DNA of 64,000 nucleotides, taken from positions 688,401,877 through 688,465,876 of the forward strand of contig CM068368.1 of NCBI GenBank assembly GCA_034769895.1, read 5' to 3'. Below, in pieces: positions 1-8,039 of the stretch (position 1 is the first letter of the stretch; each line of letters opens with the position of its first letter). The stretch is from Magicicada septendecula (lineage: Eukaryota; Arthropoda; Insecta; Hemiptera; Cicadidae). The notes under the pieces are model-generated. The model made no database searches, was not told the origin of the DNA, and saw nothing but the letters and a program-made list of their open reading frames with translations. The position numbers and the translations under genes were made by a program.

Positions 1-669
1 TATTTATGTTGAATTATACTCTGGAGAAAAAGGTAAAATGATATTGGTTAAAACTCAGTTAATACTTAACGTCTGAAGAACTCCGCTGTTTTGCACTTCT
101 GCTGTGAATGCACTGGTTTTTTTTTCTTTGGTTAACACACCATAAATTAGTTTTGACACTGTTTACCCGCGGGTACTATTATTGATTATTTCGTATTAGG
201 TTGATGCGCCACTATTATTTTAATCCACTTTAGAATAACAATTCTTTTTATTTTGTCGGCCGACATAAATATTCGAACACTTAGCTCGTTTAGGTTGACC
301 GCGCGGCCATGAGTTGCAACTGGAACTCGGCCGCACGTTTTACTGTTTGTACAACTTTTAACACTGTTAATGCGTTGAAAGATAGGCCTACTCTTAATTA
401 CGGCCTATCTTGCACCCGAGGCCACCGTTTGAATTTAAATCACCAACTTTACTGTCTGATGCTGCTTACTACTGTTCACTCTCTGATGACAAACTGCATA
501 CTGTGATTCACAAAAAGCCTGCTGCTGGGCCGGTTACGCAATACGTCTGGGCAATTGTTTAGGCTAACTGTATGTAGGTTGTACTGGGGCTCCTCAAAGG
601 TGAAAGTTAACAATTTATTAATTACTGAATTAAAATTAAAACTGGATCACACACTTCTGTACCGTTACA
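1..669 (-). repeat. LTR, partial (cut by window start), U1
   Basis: This is the 5' (U3) portion of an LTR on the minus strand; its remainder lies outside the window. The plus-strand end GTTACA at 664-669 is the complement of the LTR's first bases TGTAAC. It is followed by the complement of a polypurine tract (C7 at 673-679) and a hairpin at 680-717. It carries two 12 bp perfect palindromes, at 164-175 and 254-265, and a T9 run near 117-125. Confidence 0.72.
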
Positions 670-717
670 ATACCCCCCCAATAAGAGGTTGAAGGCCGAA
701 GCGTTCAAACTCTTATT
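670..717 (-). promoter_or_regulatory. Polypurine tract and adjacent hairpin, U1
   Basis: Read on the minus strand, a G7 tract (673-679) lies three bases before the LTR's TGTAAC. That is where a plus-strand primer (PPT) is expected in an LTR retroelement. Immediately upstream on the minus strand, 680-717 forms a stem of 14 pairs with one G-T type mismatch around a 10-base loop. The hairpin and G7 tract are present in every unit. The PPT assignment is by position and composition; the hairpin's role is unknown. Confidence 0.6.
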
Positions 718-1735
718 GCCAAAACCCTAAGAGGATCAGTGAGGATATGGCGCCGCAACCCCCCTGAGCACTCTACTAAAATCATGGGTTCTTATCCCCC
801 TAGTCCGGCGACTGTGACACATTCAATTAAAAAATCAACATACGGCCTTCCATCACTCCATATCCCACAACTGATTTGTTTCCTCTTAGCCGTACTGGTT
901 CATTGACAAAGCACTGGCTCATTTTTTATTATAAAATATCTCTTAACCCTAGAAAATAGTATTAACAAAACAATATAGGATATATACAATACAGGAGTAC
1001 ATATAAGTTCCAGTCAAAATGATGCATTAATTATACAGAATTGCATTTACACAGAATTTCCTTCAGTTTTCAATTTTAAATGAATATTTTAATCATTATG
1101 TTTTTTTATCAATTATTTATTTTACCATTACAATCAAAATTCAGATCAAACTAGATTTAAAGTCATATTAAAAATTATCTTTTCAATTTATTTAATTACC
1201 TTTCATTAAATTTAACTCATATTTTTTAATTAACAATTTCAAAATTAATTACATTTTTCAAAATGATCCGACATAAAATATTACCTACATTATTCAAAAA
1301 ATTTACATTCCTTTCTTCACATATGGAATTTCTTTTTATTTCATAATAGGATTTTCCTACTGGCAATGATTCAGCAGACTACAACACTTTTGTTATTGTC
1401 AACTCAGCTTCAACACCTCTGGCTGTAAACATTAGTCAAAACATACAGCACACCTGTTTACATAAACGGTCGTCTGCCAGACTGGTGTTATAAACACTCC
1501 TTCAGTCTAAACATTCTGCTTACCTCACCACTAACACCTGTACTGCACTTTTCAATTTTTTATAAATCTTTTAGTTAACAATTGTAATAATATAATAATT
1601 TTTATACAATTAATTTCACTATAATATATTTACAAATCTTTATCATTATTATTTCAGTTTTATCACACTTCAATGTCCAAGGTTGCGAGGTCTGAACCGT
1701 AAAACAAAATATTTACAATTGTTCCTTTATGAAGT
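718..1735 (-). other. 3' non-coding part of the internal region, U1
   Basis: This is about 1 kb between the ORF2 stop and the PPT hairpin. No convincing ORF was found on the minus strand, and the stretch around 900-1700 is very AT-rich. Two further C-runs (G-runs on the element strand) lie at 759-764 and 796-800. The region between LTR end and ORF2 is 1,066 bp in every unit: 670-1735, 4283-5348, 8040-9105, 11799-12864, 15557-16622, 19316-20381, 23074-24139, 26833-27898, 30592-31657, 34347-35412, 38104-39169, 41862-42927, 45622-46687, 49382-50447, 53142-54207, 56900-57965 and 60658-61723. The pol genes of an autonomous element would normally sit here; nothing recognisable of them remains. Confidence 0.6.
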
Positions 1736-2119
1736 TCAACCTCCATCGTCAAAAATTAGTCTGGTCTTTATGTAACACTTTTCAATTTTATTGATACACC
1801 ACATATGGTTATTTTTTGTTTTATAACCACAAGAACTTATTTTTTCCATTGTACCAAAACAATAATCTATAGGGTTACCCCCCAAAATTATCTTATCATA
1901 AATCAAGTTGACATCAGTATTATTTGTAAAGTCTCCGTCAGTGTTTTTTGTTATTACCATTGCATTATTATTACCATATTCTGCTACTATAGGTTCATTA
2001 ACAGGCAAATATTTGTCATCAATATACACATTGTTTGTCACACAAGGTATGTTTTTAATTCTACCAGTTCTCTCACTATTTAAACTCTGTATTAACTCTT
2101 CATAATCTCTCTTCCCCAT
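1736..2119 (-). CDS. ORF2, unrecognised 127 aa protein, U1
   Basis: This ATG-initiated ORF (Met-Gly-Lys-Arg start) encodes 127 residues rich in Asn, Asp, Ile and Lys, ending in Asp-Asp-Gly-Gly. It has about seven cysteines but no zinc-knuckle spacing, no aspartic protease triad and no reverse transcriptase or integrase motif. It begins 9 bp after the ORF1 stop, across a GA microsatellite (13-base run here). The frame is open upstream only over a short stretch, so ORF2 may be the separated C-terminal half of a once-longer gag-like protein (inference). The reading frame is intact in all 17 units. U1, U2 and U15-U17 have Cys at about residue 108, whereas U3-U14 have Arg. Confidence 0.5.
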   Translation of the reverse strand: MGKRDYEELIQSLNSERTGRIKNIPCVTNNVYIDDKYLPVNEPIVAEYGNNNAMVITKNTDGDFTNNTDVNLIYDKIILGGNPIDYCFGTMEKISSCGYKTKNNHMWCINKIEKCYIKTRLIFDDGG

Positions 2120-2128
2120 AATATATTT

Positions 2129-2998
2129 CTACCATTCTCTCTCTCTCTCATAATCACTTTCATCACCACAACATTTCATAATCTCACTCCATCCAGAGGG
2201 CAACACAACATTATTACAACATCTGGCTTTACCAGATACACAAAAATAATTTCTTTGACATTTAAAAGACCTTTTGTCTTCTACAAAAACTAACGAGGAA
2301 CCTTTGTCCTCCAACACTACTGGTGAAACCTTTTCTTCACCTATCTCACAAGAAAAATTTGCCCTCTTTTCACCCTCTACACTTAAACTGTCTTCACACT
2401 CTCTCTCATTCTCATCGGCATTTGCTAACAACACTTCATTACTAAACTCTACTTCAACAAAATCTTCCTTATCACTCTCAACATTAATCTCCTTGTTCTC
2501 TACTACCACGTTTTTACACATATCATTATAATTCTGATTTGTTTTACATTCAAAATTTTCGATTACCTTTTGTATTTGTTTATCAATTTTTTCTGACACT
2601 TGTTCTTTAATAGTGTTGAAACATTCATCCATCTCATTTAGACGTTTATTCATACTGATTTCGAACTTAACATTTTGTGTATTCATTTCACATAAACGCT
2701 TATCAAATTTTTGGTCAATATTATTTATATCACCCTTTAACTCATGGAATTTGCTATTAATTGTATTAAATTTAACATCAGAATCACTCTTCTGTTCATT
2801 GAAAAGCAATTGCATCATTTTTATCATATCATTATCCTCAGATTGTTTATTTTTATTCATTACGGGTGGGGTTACCTGAATCCCTGAGTCATCTATTTCA
2901 TCTGACTTACTTGATTCTCTATTTTGAACTGGGATTGGGGTCGAATGGACCTCCAACCCACTCATGACCGTTGATTCGGTCAAACTATTATTTTCCAT
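2129..2998 (-). CDS. ORF1, gag-like coiled-coil protein, uninterrupted copy (289 aa), U1
   Basis: This is the only unit in which ORF1 is unbroken from its ATG. The start has A at -3 and G at +4 and lies about 145 bp after the PBS, the usual place for gag. Residues 1-50 are Ser/Thr/Pro-rich. Residues about 55-155 are strongly helical with Lys/Glu/Asn and regularly spaced hydrophobics, a likely coiled coil. Residues about 165-240 are acidic. The last 45 or so carry cysteines spaced C-x5-C-x6-CC-x14-CC, which is not the CCHC knuckle of classical gag. It ends after an Arg-Glu repeat encoded by the GA microsatellite. Gag identity rests on position and coiled-coil character, not on a recognised domain. 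Confidence 0.6.
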   Translation of the reverse strand: MENNSLTESTVMSGLEVHSTPIPVQNRESSKSDEIDDSGIQVTPPVMNKNKQSEDNDMIKMMQLLFNEQKSDSDVKFNTINSKFHELKGDINNIDQKFDKRLCEMNTQNVKFEISMNKRLNEMDECFNTIKEQVSEKIDKQIQKVIENFECKTNQNYNDMCKNVVVENKEINVESDKEDFVEVEFSNEVLLANADENERECEDSLSVEGEKRANFSCEIGEEKVSPVVLEDKGSSLVFVEDKRSFKCQRNYFCVSGKARCCNNVVLPSGWSEIMKCCGDESDYEREREW

Positions 2999-3142
2999 TT
3001 TTGTTTTATATTATTTTTACATATATAAATATGCCCGGTTTTGCTTTCACAGTCTACAATTTACAACCTCGCCCCACTCCCAAATAACCCGTTCTGCAGC
3101 TTAATTAGGTCTGGCGAATATACGTTATAAACCCTATACTCG
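2999..3142 (-). other. Leader between PBS and ORF1 ATG, U1
   Basis: These 144 bases separate the primer binding site from the ORF1 start on the minus strand. An AT-rich patch with a TATATAAATA-like string lies on the plus strand near 3020-3030. The leader is nearly invariant among units. A packaging signal would be expected here in a retroelement, but none can be identified from sequence alone. Confidence 0.5.
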
Positions 3143-3161
3143 AGTCCCTGTTCGGGCGCCA
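3143..3161 (-). promoter_or_regulatory. Primer binding site for tRNA-Lys(UUU), U1
   Basis: The plus strand at 3143-3161 equals the 3'-terminal 19 bases of metazoan tRNA-Lys(UUU), including the CCA that is not encoded in eukaryotic tRNA genes. The minus strand is therefore complementary to the tRNA end, as in a PBS for minus-strand DNA synthesis. It lies two bases from the LTR edge at 3164, the canonical spacing. The same 19 bases recur in every unit. Lys(UUU) priming is known in lentiviruses and in several insect Gypsy-type elements, so it does not fix the clade. Confidence 0.88.
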
Positions 3162-3489
3162 TTTGTAACTACTCATTTAATTCCTATTAATAATTAATTT
3201 TTACCTTTGGGTTTTTCCCAGAGTCGTACAGACGAAATTGCTGCAGAAAGGATTATTCGAGATACAAGGGGTAAAGATCAAATACACAGTTTGTGCTAAA
3301 ACAAATTGCCTCTGGTTTATTATGCAAAATAACTACTTCGTCTCTCTTTCATGACATTTAAAATTCTTATTTCTTTTCGTTAGATTAAATACTCGTTGAA
3401 TGAGTAACAATTTGTAAAAATCAAACAAAGTAACAAAATGAATATTTCTTAATTAACTAGCTTATGACAACTATGGTATACCACAACTA

Positions 3490-3495
3490 TTTATT
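3490..3495 (-). terminator. Polyadenylation signal candidate in LTR
   Basis: AATAAA on the minus strand, about 70 bp past the TATA-like site and inside the LTR; a second copy is at 3316-3321. Both recur in all LTRs. Short AT-rich hexamers are common by chance in this sequence, so use is unproven. Confidence 0.35.
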
Positions 3496-3562
3496 TTTAG
3501 CAATGAACCAATATGTGATGTAGCCACACACTCACACACATTCGTTCTTTGACTTTGTCGTT

Positions 3563-3571
3563 CTATTTAAA
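3563..3571 (-). promoter_or_regulatory. TATA-like element in LTR
   Basis: The minus strand reads TTTAAATAG about 715 bp into the LTR and upstream of both AATAAA signals, where a U3 promoter would be. The site is repeated at the same place in each LTR. No clear initiator is seen 25-30 bp downstream, so this is tentative. Confidence 0.4.
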
Positions 3572-3776
3572 CCCCACTTTGAGATCTCTGAGGTACATTT
3601 AAGATTTACAATTTATTTATGTTGAATTATACTCTGGAGAAAAAAGTAAAATGATATTGGTTAAAACTCAGTTAATACTTAACGTCTGAAGAACTCCGCT
3701 GTTTTGCACTTCTGCTGTGAATGCACTGGTTTTTTTTTCTTTGGTTAACACACCATAAATTAGTTTTGACACTGTT

Positions 3777-3788
3777 TACCCGCGGGTA
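3777..3788. promoter_or_regulatory. 12 bp palindrome in LTR U3 (CCGCGG core)
   Basis: A perfect 12 bp palindrome with a CCCGCGGG core in otherwise AT-rich DNA. It is also at 164-175 and at the equivalent place in later units. A single G-to-C change breaks it in U13 and U14. Possible dimeric factor site; function unknown. Confidence 0.4.
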
Positions 3789-3866
3789 CTATTATTGATT
3801 ATTTCGTATTAGGTTGATGCGCCACTATTATTTTAATCCACTTTAGAATAACAATTCTTTTTATTT

Positions 3867-3878
3867 TGTCGGCCGACA
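3867..3878. promoter_or_regulatory. 12 bp palindrome in LTR U3 (TCGGCCGA core)
   Basis: A perfect palindrome in U1 (254-265), U2 and U13-U15. One base differs in U3-U12 and U16-U18, giving GTCGACCGAC. It lies about 35 bp from a GC-rich patch. Function unknown; it is a useful marker of unit families. Confidence 0.4.
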
Positions 3879-4282
3879 TAAATTTTCGAACACTTAGCTC
3901 GTTTAGGTTGACCGCGCGGCCATGAGTTGCAACTGGAACTCGGCCGCACGTTTTACTGTTTGTACAACTTTTAACACTGTTAATGCGTTGAAAGATAGGC
4001 CTACTCTTAATTACGGCCTATCTTGCACCCGAGGCCACCGTTTGAATTTAAATCACCAACTTTACTGTCTGATGCTGCTTACTACTGTTCACTCTCTGAT
4101 GACAAACTGCATACTGTGATTCACAAAAAGCCTGCTGCTGGGCCGGTTACGCAATACGTCTGGGCAATTGTTTAGGCTAACTGTATGTAGGTTGTACTGG
4201 GGCTCCTCAAAGGTGAAAGTTAACAATTTATTAATTACTGAATTAAAATTAAAACTGGATCACACACTTCTGTACCGTTACA

Positions 4283-5348
4283 ATACCCCCCCAATAAGAG
4301 GTTGAAGGCCGAAGCGTTCAAACTCTTATTGCCAAAACCCTAAGAGGATCAGTGAGGATATGGCGCCGCAACCCCCCTGAGCACTCTACTAAAATCATGG
4401 GTTCTTATCCCCCTAGTCCGGCGACTGTGACACATTCAATTAAAAAATCAACATACGGCCTTCCATCACTCCATATCCCACAACTGATTTGTTTCCTCTT
4501 AGCCGTACTGGTTCATTGACAAAGCACTGGCTCATTTTTTATTATAAAATATCTCTTAACCCTAGAAAATAGTATTAACAAAACAATATAGGATATATAC
4601 AATACAGGAGTACATATAAGTTCCAGTCAAAATGATGCATTAATTATACAGAATTGCATTTACACAGAATTTCCTTCAGTTTTCAATTTTAAATGAATAT
4701 TTTAATCATTATGTTTTTTTATCAATTATTTATTTTACCATTACAATCAAAATTCAGATCAAACTAGATTTAAAGTCATATTAAAAATTATCTTTTCAAT
4801 TTATTTAATTACCTTTCATTAAATTTAACTCATATTTTTTAATTAACAATTTCAAAATTAATTACATTTTTCAAAATGATCCGACATAAAATATTACCTA
4901 CATTATTCAAAAAATTTACATTCCTTTCTTCACATATGGAATTTCTTTTTATTTCATAATAGGATTTTCCTACTGGCAATGATTCAGCAGACTACAACAC
5001 TTTTGTTATTGTCAACTCAGCTTCAACACCTCTGGCTGTAAACATTAGTCAAAACATACAGCACACCTGTTTACATAAACGGTCGTCTGCCAGACTGGTG
5101 TTATAAACACTCCTTCAGTCTAAACATTCTGCTTACCTCACCACTAACACCTGTACTGCACTTTTCAATTTTTTATAAATCTTTTAGTTAACAATTGTAA
5201 TAATATAATAATTTTTATACAATTAATTTCACTATAATATATTTACAAATCTTTATCATTATTATTTCAGTTTTATCACACTTCAATGTCCAAGGTTGCG
5301 AGGTCTGAACCGTAAAACAAAATATTTACAATTGTTCCTTTATGAAGT
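4283..5348 (-). other. PPT, hairpin and 3' non-coding region, U2
   Basis: Same content as in U1: C7 at 4286-4292, hairpin at 4293-4330, then AT-rich DNA with no supported gene up to the ORF2 stop. Confidence 0.55.
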
Positions 5349-5732
5349 TCAACCTCCATCGTCAAAAATTAGTCTGGTCTTTATGTAACACTTTTCAATT
5401 TTATTGATACACCACATATGGTTATTTTTTGTTTTATAACCACAAGAACTTATTTTTTCCATTGTACCAAAACAATAATCTATAGGGTTACCCCCCAAAA
5501 TTATCTTATCATAAATCAAGTTGACATCAGTATTATTTGTAAAGTCTCCGTCAGTGTTTTTTGTTATTACCATTGCATTATTATTACCATATTCTGCTAC
5601 TATAGGTTCATTAACAGGCAAATATTTGTCATCAATATACACATTGTTTGTCACACAAGGTATGTTTTTAATTCTACCAGTTCTCTCACTATTTAAACTC
5701 TGTATTAACTCTTCATAATCTCTCTTCCCCAT
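5349..5732 (-). CDS. ORF2, 127 aa, U2
   Basis: Same translation as the U1 copy, with Cys at about residue 108. It follows a 13-base CT run, so ORF1 stops 9 bp before its ATG. Confidence 0.48.
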   Translation of the reverse strand: MGKRDYEELIQSLNSERTGRIKNIPCVTNNVYIDDKYLPVNEPIVAEYGNNNAMVITKNTDGDFTNNTDVNLIYDKIILGGNPIDYCFGTMEKISSCGYKTKNNHMWCINKIEKCYIKTRLIFDDGG

Positions 5733-5741
5733 AATATATTT

Positions 5742-6755
5742 CTACCATTCTCTCTCTCTCTCATAATCACTTTCATCACCACAACATTTCATAATCTCAC
5801 TCCATCCAGAGGGCAACACAACATTATTACAACATCTGGCTTTACCAGATACACAAAAATAATTTCTTTGACATTTAAAAGACCTTTTGTCTTCTACAAA
5901 AACTAACGAGGAACCTTTGTCCTCCAACACTACTGGTGAAACCTTTTCTTCACCTATCTCACAAGAAAAATTTGCCCTCTTTTCACCCTCTACACTTAAA
6001 CTGTCTTCACACTCTCTCTCATTCTCATCGGCATTTGCTAACAACACTTCATTACTAAACTCTACTTCAACAAAATCTTCCTTATCACTCTCAACATTAA
6101 TCTCCTTGTTCTCTACTACCACGTTTTTACACATATCATTATAATTCTGATTTGTTTTACATTCAAAATTTTCGATTACCTTTTGTATTTGTTTATCAAT
6201 TTTTTCTGACACTTGTTCTTTAATAGTGTTGAAACATTCATCCATCTCATTTAGACGTTTATTCATACTGATTTCGAACTTAACATTTTGTGTATTCATT
6301 TCACATAAACGCTTATCAAATTTTTGGTCAATATTATTTATATCACCCTTTAACTCATGGAATTTGCTATTAATTGTATTAAATTTAACATCAGAATCAC
6401 TCTTCTGTTCATTGAAAAGCAATTGCATCATTTTTATCATATCATTATCCTCAGATTGTTTATTTTTATTCAAAATATCACTATAATATTGACGACTCGG
6501 ATCACTATAATATTGACGACTCGGAAAACTTTGTGTTCCGAGTCGTCAATATTATAGTGATATTTAGTTAAGTAACGTACACGTCATGGACAACGAAATC
6601 CAAGTATTTTTATTCATTACGGGTGGGGTTACCTGAATCCCTGAGTCATCTATTTCATCTGACTTACTTGATTCTCTATTTTGAACTGGGATTGGGGTCG
6701 AATGGACCTCCAACCCACTCATGACCGTTGATTCGGTCAAACTATTATTTTCCAT
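5742..6755 (-). pseudogene. ORF1 split by foldback insertion, U2
   Basis: The 5' piece (6564-6755) keeps the ORF1 ATG for about 54 native codons, then reads 9 or so codons of inserted DNA to a stop. The 3' piece is open from 6473 down to 5742, but the codon at its junction is TTG where U1 has ATG; the first true ATG is at 6440. No ATG lies in-frame between the junction and the nearest upstream stop inside the insertion. The 3' product, if made, would start about 12 residues into the segment and keep the whole coiled coil, acidic and Cys-rich parts. Confidence 0.6.
6473..6604. mobile_element. 132 bp foldback insertion in ORF1 (first occurrence), U2
   Basis: Compared with U1, U2 has 144 extra bases: 132 bp of new sequence plus a second copy of a 12 bp target sequence (6461-6472 and 6605-6616). 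About 26 bp at the left end is tandemly repeated once (24 bp period) and then recurs inverted after a 13-base spacer, ending near 6563, so the left 90 bases can form a long hairpin. The remaining 40 or so bases are unstructured. There is no coding capacity. The target duplication shows insertion rather than replication slippage. Hairpin plus duplication suggests a miniature or foldback-type transposon, but 12 bp is not a signature length of a family I can name. Confidence 0.7.
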
Positions 6756-6899
6756 TTTTGTTTTATATTATTTTTACATATATAAATATGCCCGGTTTTG
6801 CTTTCACAGTCTACAATTTACAACCTCGCCCCACTCCCAAATAACCCGTTCTGCAGCTTAATTAGGTCTGGCGAATATACGTTATAAACCCTATACTCG

Positions 6900-6918
6900 A
6901 GTCCCTGTTCGGGCGCCA
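6900..6918 (-). promoter_or_regulatory. Primer binding site for tRNA-Lys(UUU), U2
   Basis: An identical 19-base match to the tRNA-Lys(UUU) 3' end including CCA, two bases from the LTR edge at 6921. PBS positions in later units are given with each LTR. Confidence 0.86.
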
Positions 6919-6920
6919 TT

Positions 6921-8039
6921 TATAACTACTCACTTAATTCCTATTAATAATTAATTCTTACCTTAGGGTTTTTCCCAGAGTCGTACAGACGAAACTGCTG
7001 CAGAAAGGATTATTCGAGATACAAGGGGTAAAGATCAAATACACAGTTTGTGCTAAAACAAATTGCCTCTGGTTTATTATGCAAAATAACTACTTCGTCT
7101 CTCTTTCATGACATTTAAAATTCTTATTTCTTTTCGTTAGATTAAATACTCGTTGAATGAGTAACAATTTGTAAAAATCAAACAAAGTAACAAAATGAAT
7201 ATTTCTTAATTAACTAGCTTATGACAACTATGGTATACCACAACTATTTATTTTTAGCAATGAACCAATACGTGACGTAGCCACACACTCACACACATTC
7301 GTTCTTTGACTTTGTCGTTCTATTTAAACCCCACTTTGAGATCTCTGAGGTACATTTAAGATTTACAATTTATTTATGTTGAATTATACTCTGGAGAAAA
7401 AGGTAAAATGATATTGGTTAAAACTCAGTTAATACTTAACGTCTGAAGAACTCCGCTGTTTTGCACTTCTGCTGTGAATGCACTGGTTTTTTTTTCTTTG
7501 GTTAACACACCATAAATTAGTTTTGACACTGTTTACCCGCGGGTACTGTTATTGATTATTTCGTGTTAGGTTGATGCGCCACTATTATTTTAATCCACTT
7601 TAGAATAACAATTCTTTTTATTTTGTCGACCGACATAAATTTTCGAACACTTAGCTCGTTTAGGTTGACCGCGCGGCCATGAGTTGCAACTGGAACTCGG
7701 CCGCACGTTTTACTGTTTGTACAACTTTTAACACTGTTAAAGCGTTGAAAGATAGGCCTACTCTTAAATACAGCCTATCTTGCACCCGAGGCCACCGTTT
7801 GAATTTAAATCACCAACTTTACTGTCTGATGCTGCTTACTACTGTTCACTCTCTGATGACAAACTGCATACTGTGGTTCACAAAAAGCCTGCTGCTGGGC
7901 CGGTTACGCAATACGTCTGGGCAATTGTTTAGGCTAACTGTATGTAGGTTGTACTGGGGCTCCTCACAGGTGAAAGTTAACAATTTATTAATTGCTGAAT
8001 TAAAATTAAAACTGGATCACACACTTCTGTACCGTTACA
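6921..8039 (-). repeat. LTR between U2 and U3 (1,119 bp), terminal base mutated
   Basis: PBS 6900-6918; C7 at 8043-8049; hairpin 8050-8087. The plus-strand edge reads TATAAC instead of TGTAAC, so the conserved CA end of this LTR is changed to TA, unlike the other copies. U3 also has TGG in place of TGA at 7875-7877, which lengthens an antisense ORF that I regard as spurious. Confidence 0.74.

Larger units (their letters stand above)
3164..4282 (-). repeat. LTR between U1 and U2 internal regions (1,119 bp)
   Basis: Bounded by TGTAAC and GTTACA, a 6 bp inverted terminal repeat of the TG...CA type. PBS is at 3143-3161; the C7 (PPT complement) is at 4286-4292 with a hairpin at 4293-4330. On the minus strand a TATA-like TTTAAATAG lies at 3563-3571, and AATAAA signals follow at 3490-3495 and 3316-3321. 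The implied layout is U3 of about 715 bp, then R-U5 of about 400 bp. Promoter and polyadenylation sites are predictions from motif and order. Confidence 0.75.

Noticed and set aside
309..506. Plus-strand 65-codon ORF in the LTR of every unit (127 codons in U3 at 7679-8062)
   Set aside because: It lies antisense in the LTR U3, has no recognisable domain, and the long form in U3 comes from one TGA-to-TGG change. Recurrence follows from the array, not selection.
718..1735. Remnant of reverse transcriptase or integrase in the 3' non-coding region
   Set aside because: Translating the less AT-rich part around 1360-1560 on the minus strand by eye gave only short stop-broken stretches with no catalytic motif.
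1805..2105. Plus-strand ORFs of 92 and 65 codons opposite ORF2
   Set aside because: They are mirror frames of ORF2, and low-complexity hydrophobic translations are typical of antisense AT-rich DNA.
2274..2879. Plus-strand ORFs of 66-88 codons opposite ORF1
   Set aside because: Shadows of ORF1; the Ser/Leu/Phe-rich products reflect the Lys/Glu/Asn codons on the other strand.
2885..2900. Asp-Ser-Gly in ORF1 as an aspartic protease active site
   Set aside because: It sits in a disordered Ser/Thr-rich N-terminus without the flanking hydrophobic residues or the downstream flap and Gly motif.
3143..3161. A tRNA-Lys gene
   Set aside because: Only the last 19 bases match and they include CCA, which eukaryotic tRNA genes do not encode; no cloverleaf precedes it. 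A primer binding site explains it better.
3525..3545. CA-rich stretch in the LTR as a microsatellite or telomere-like repeat
   Set aside because: Only a few imperfect CACA units, unchanged in number among units.
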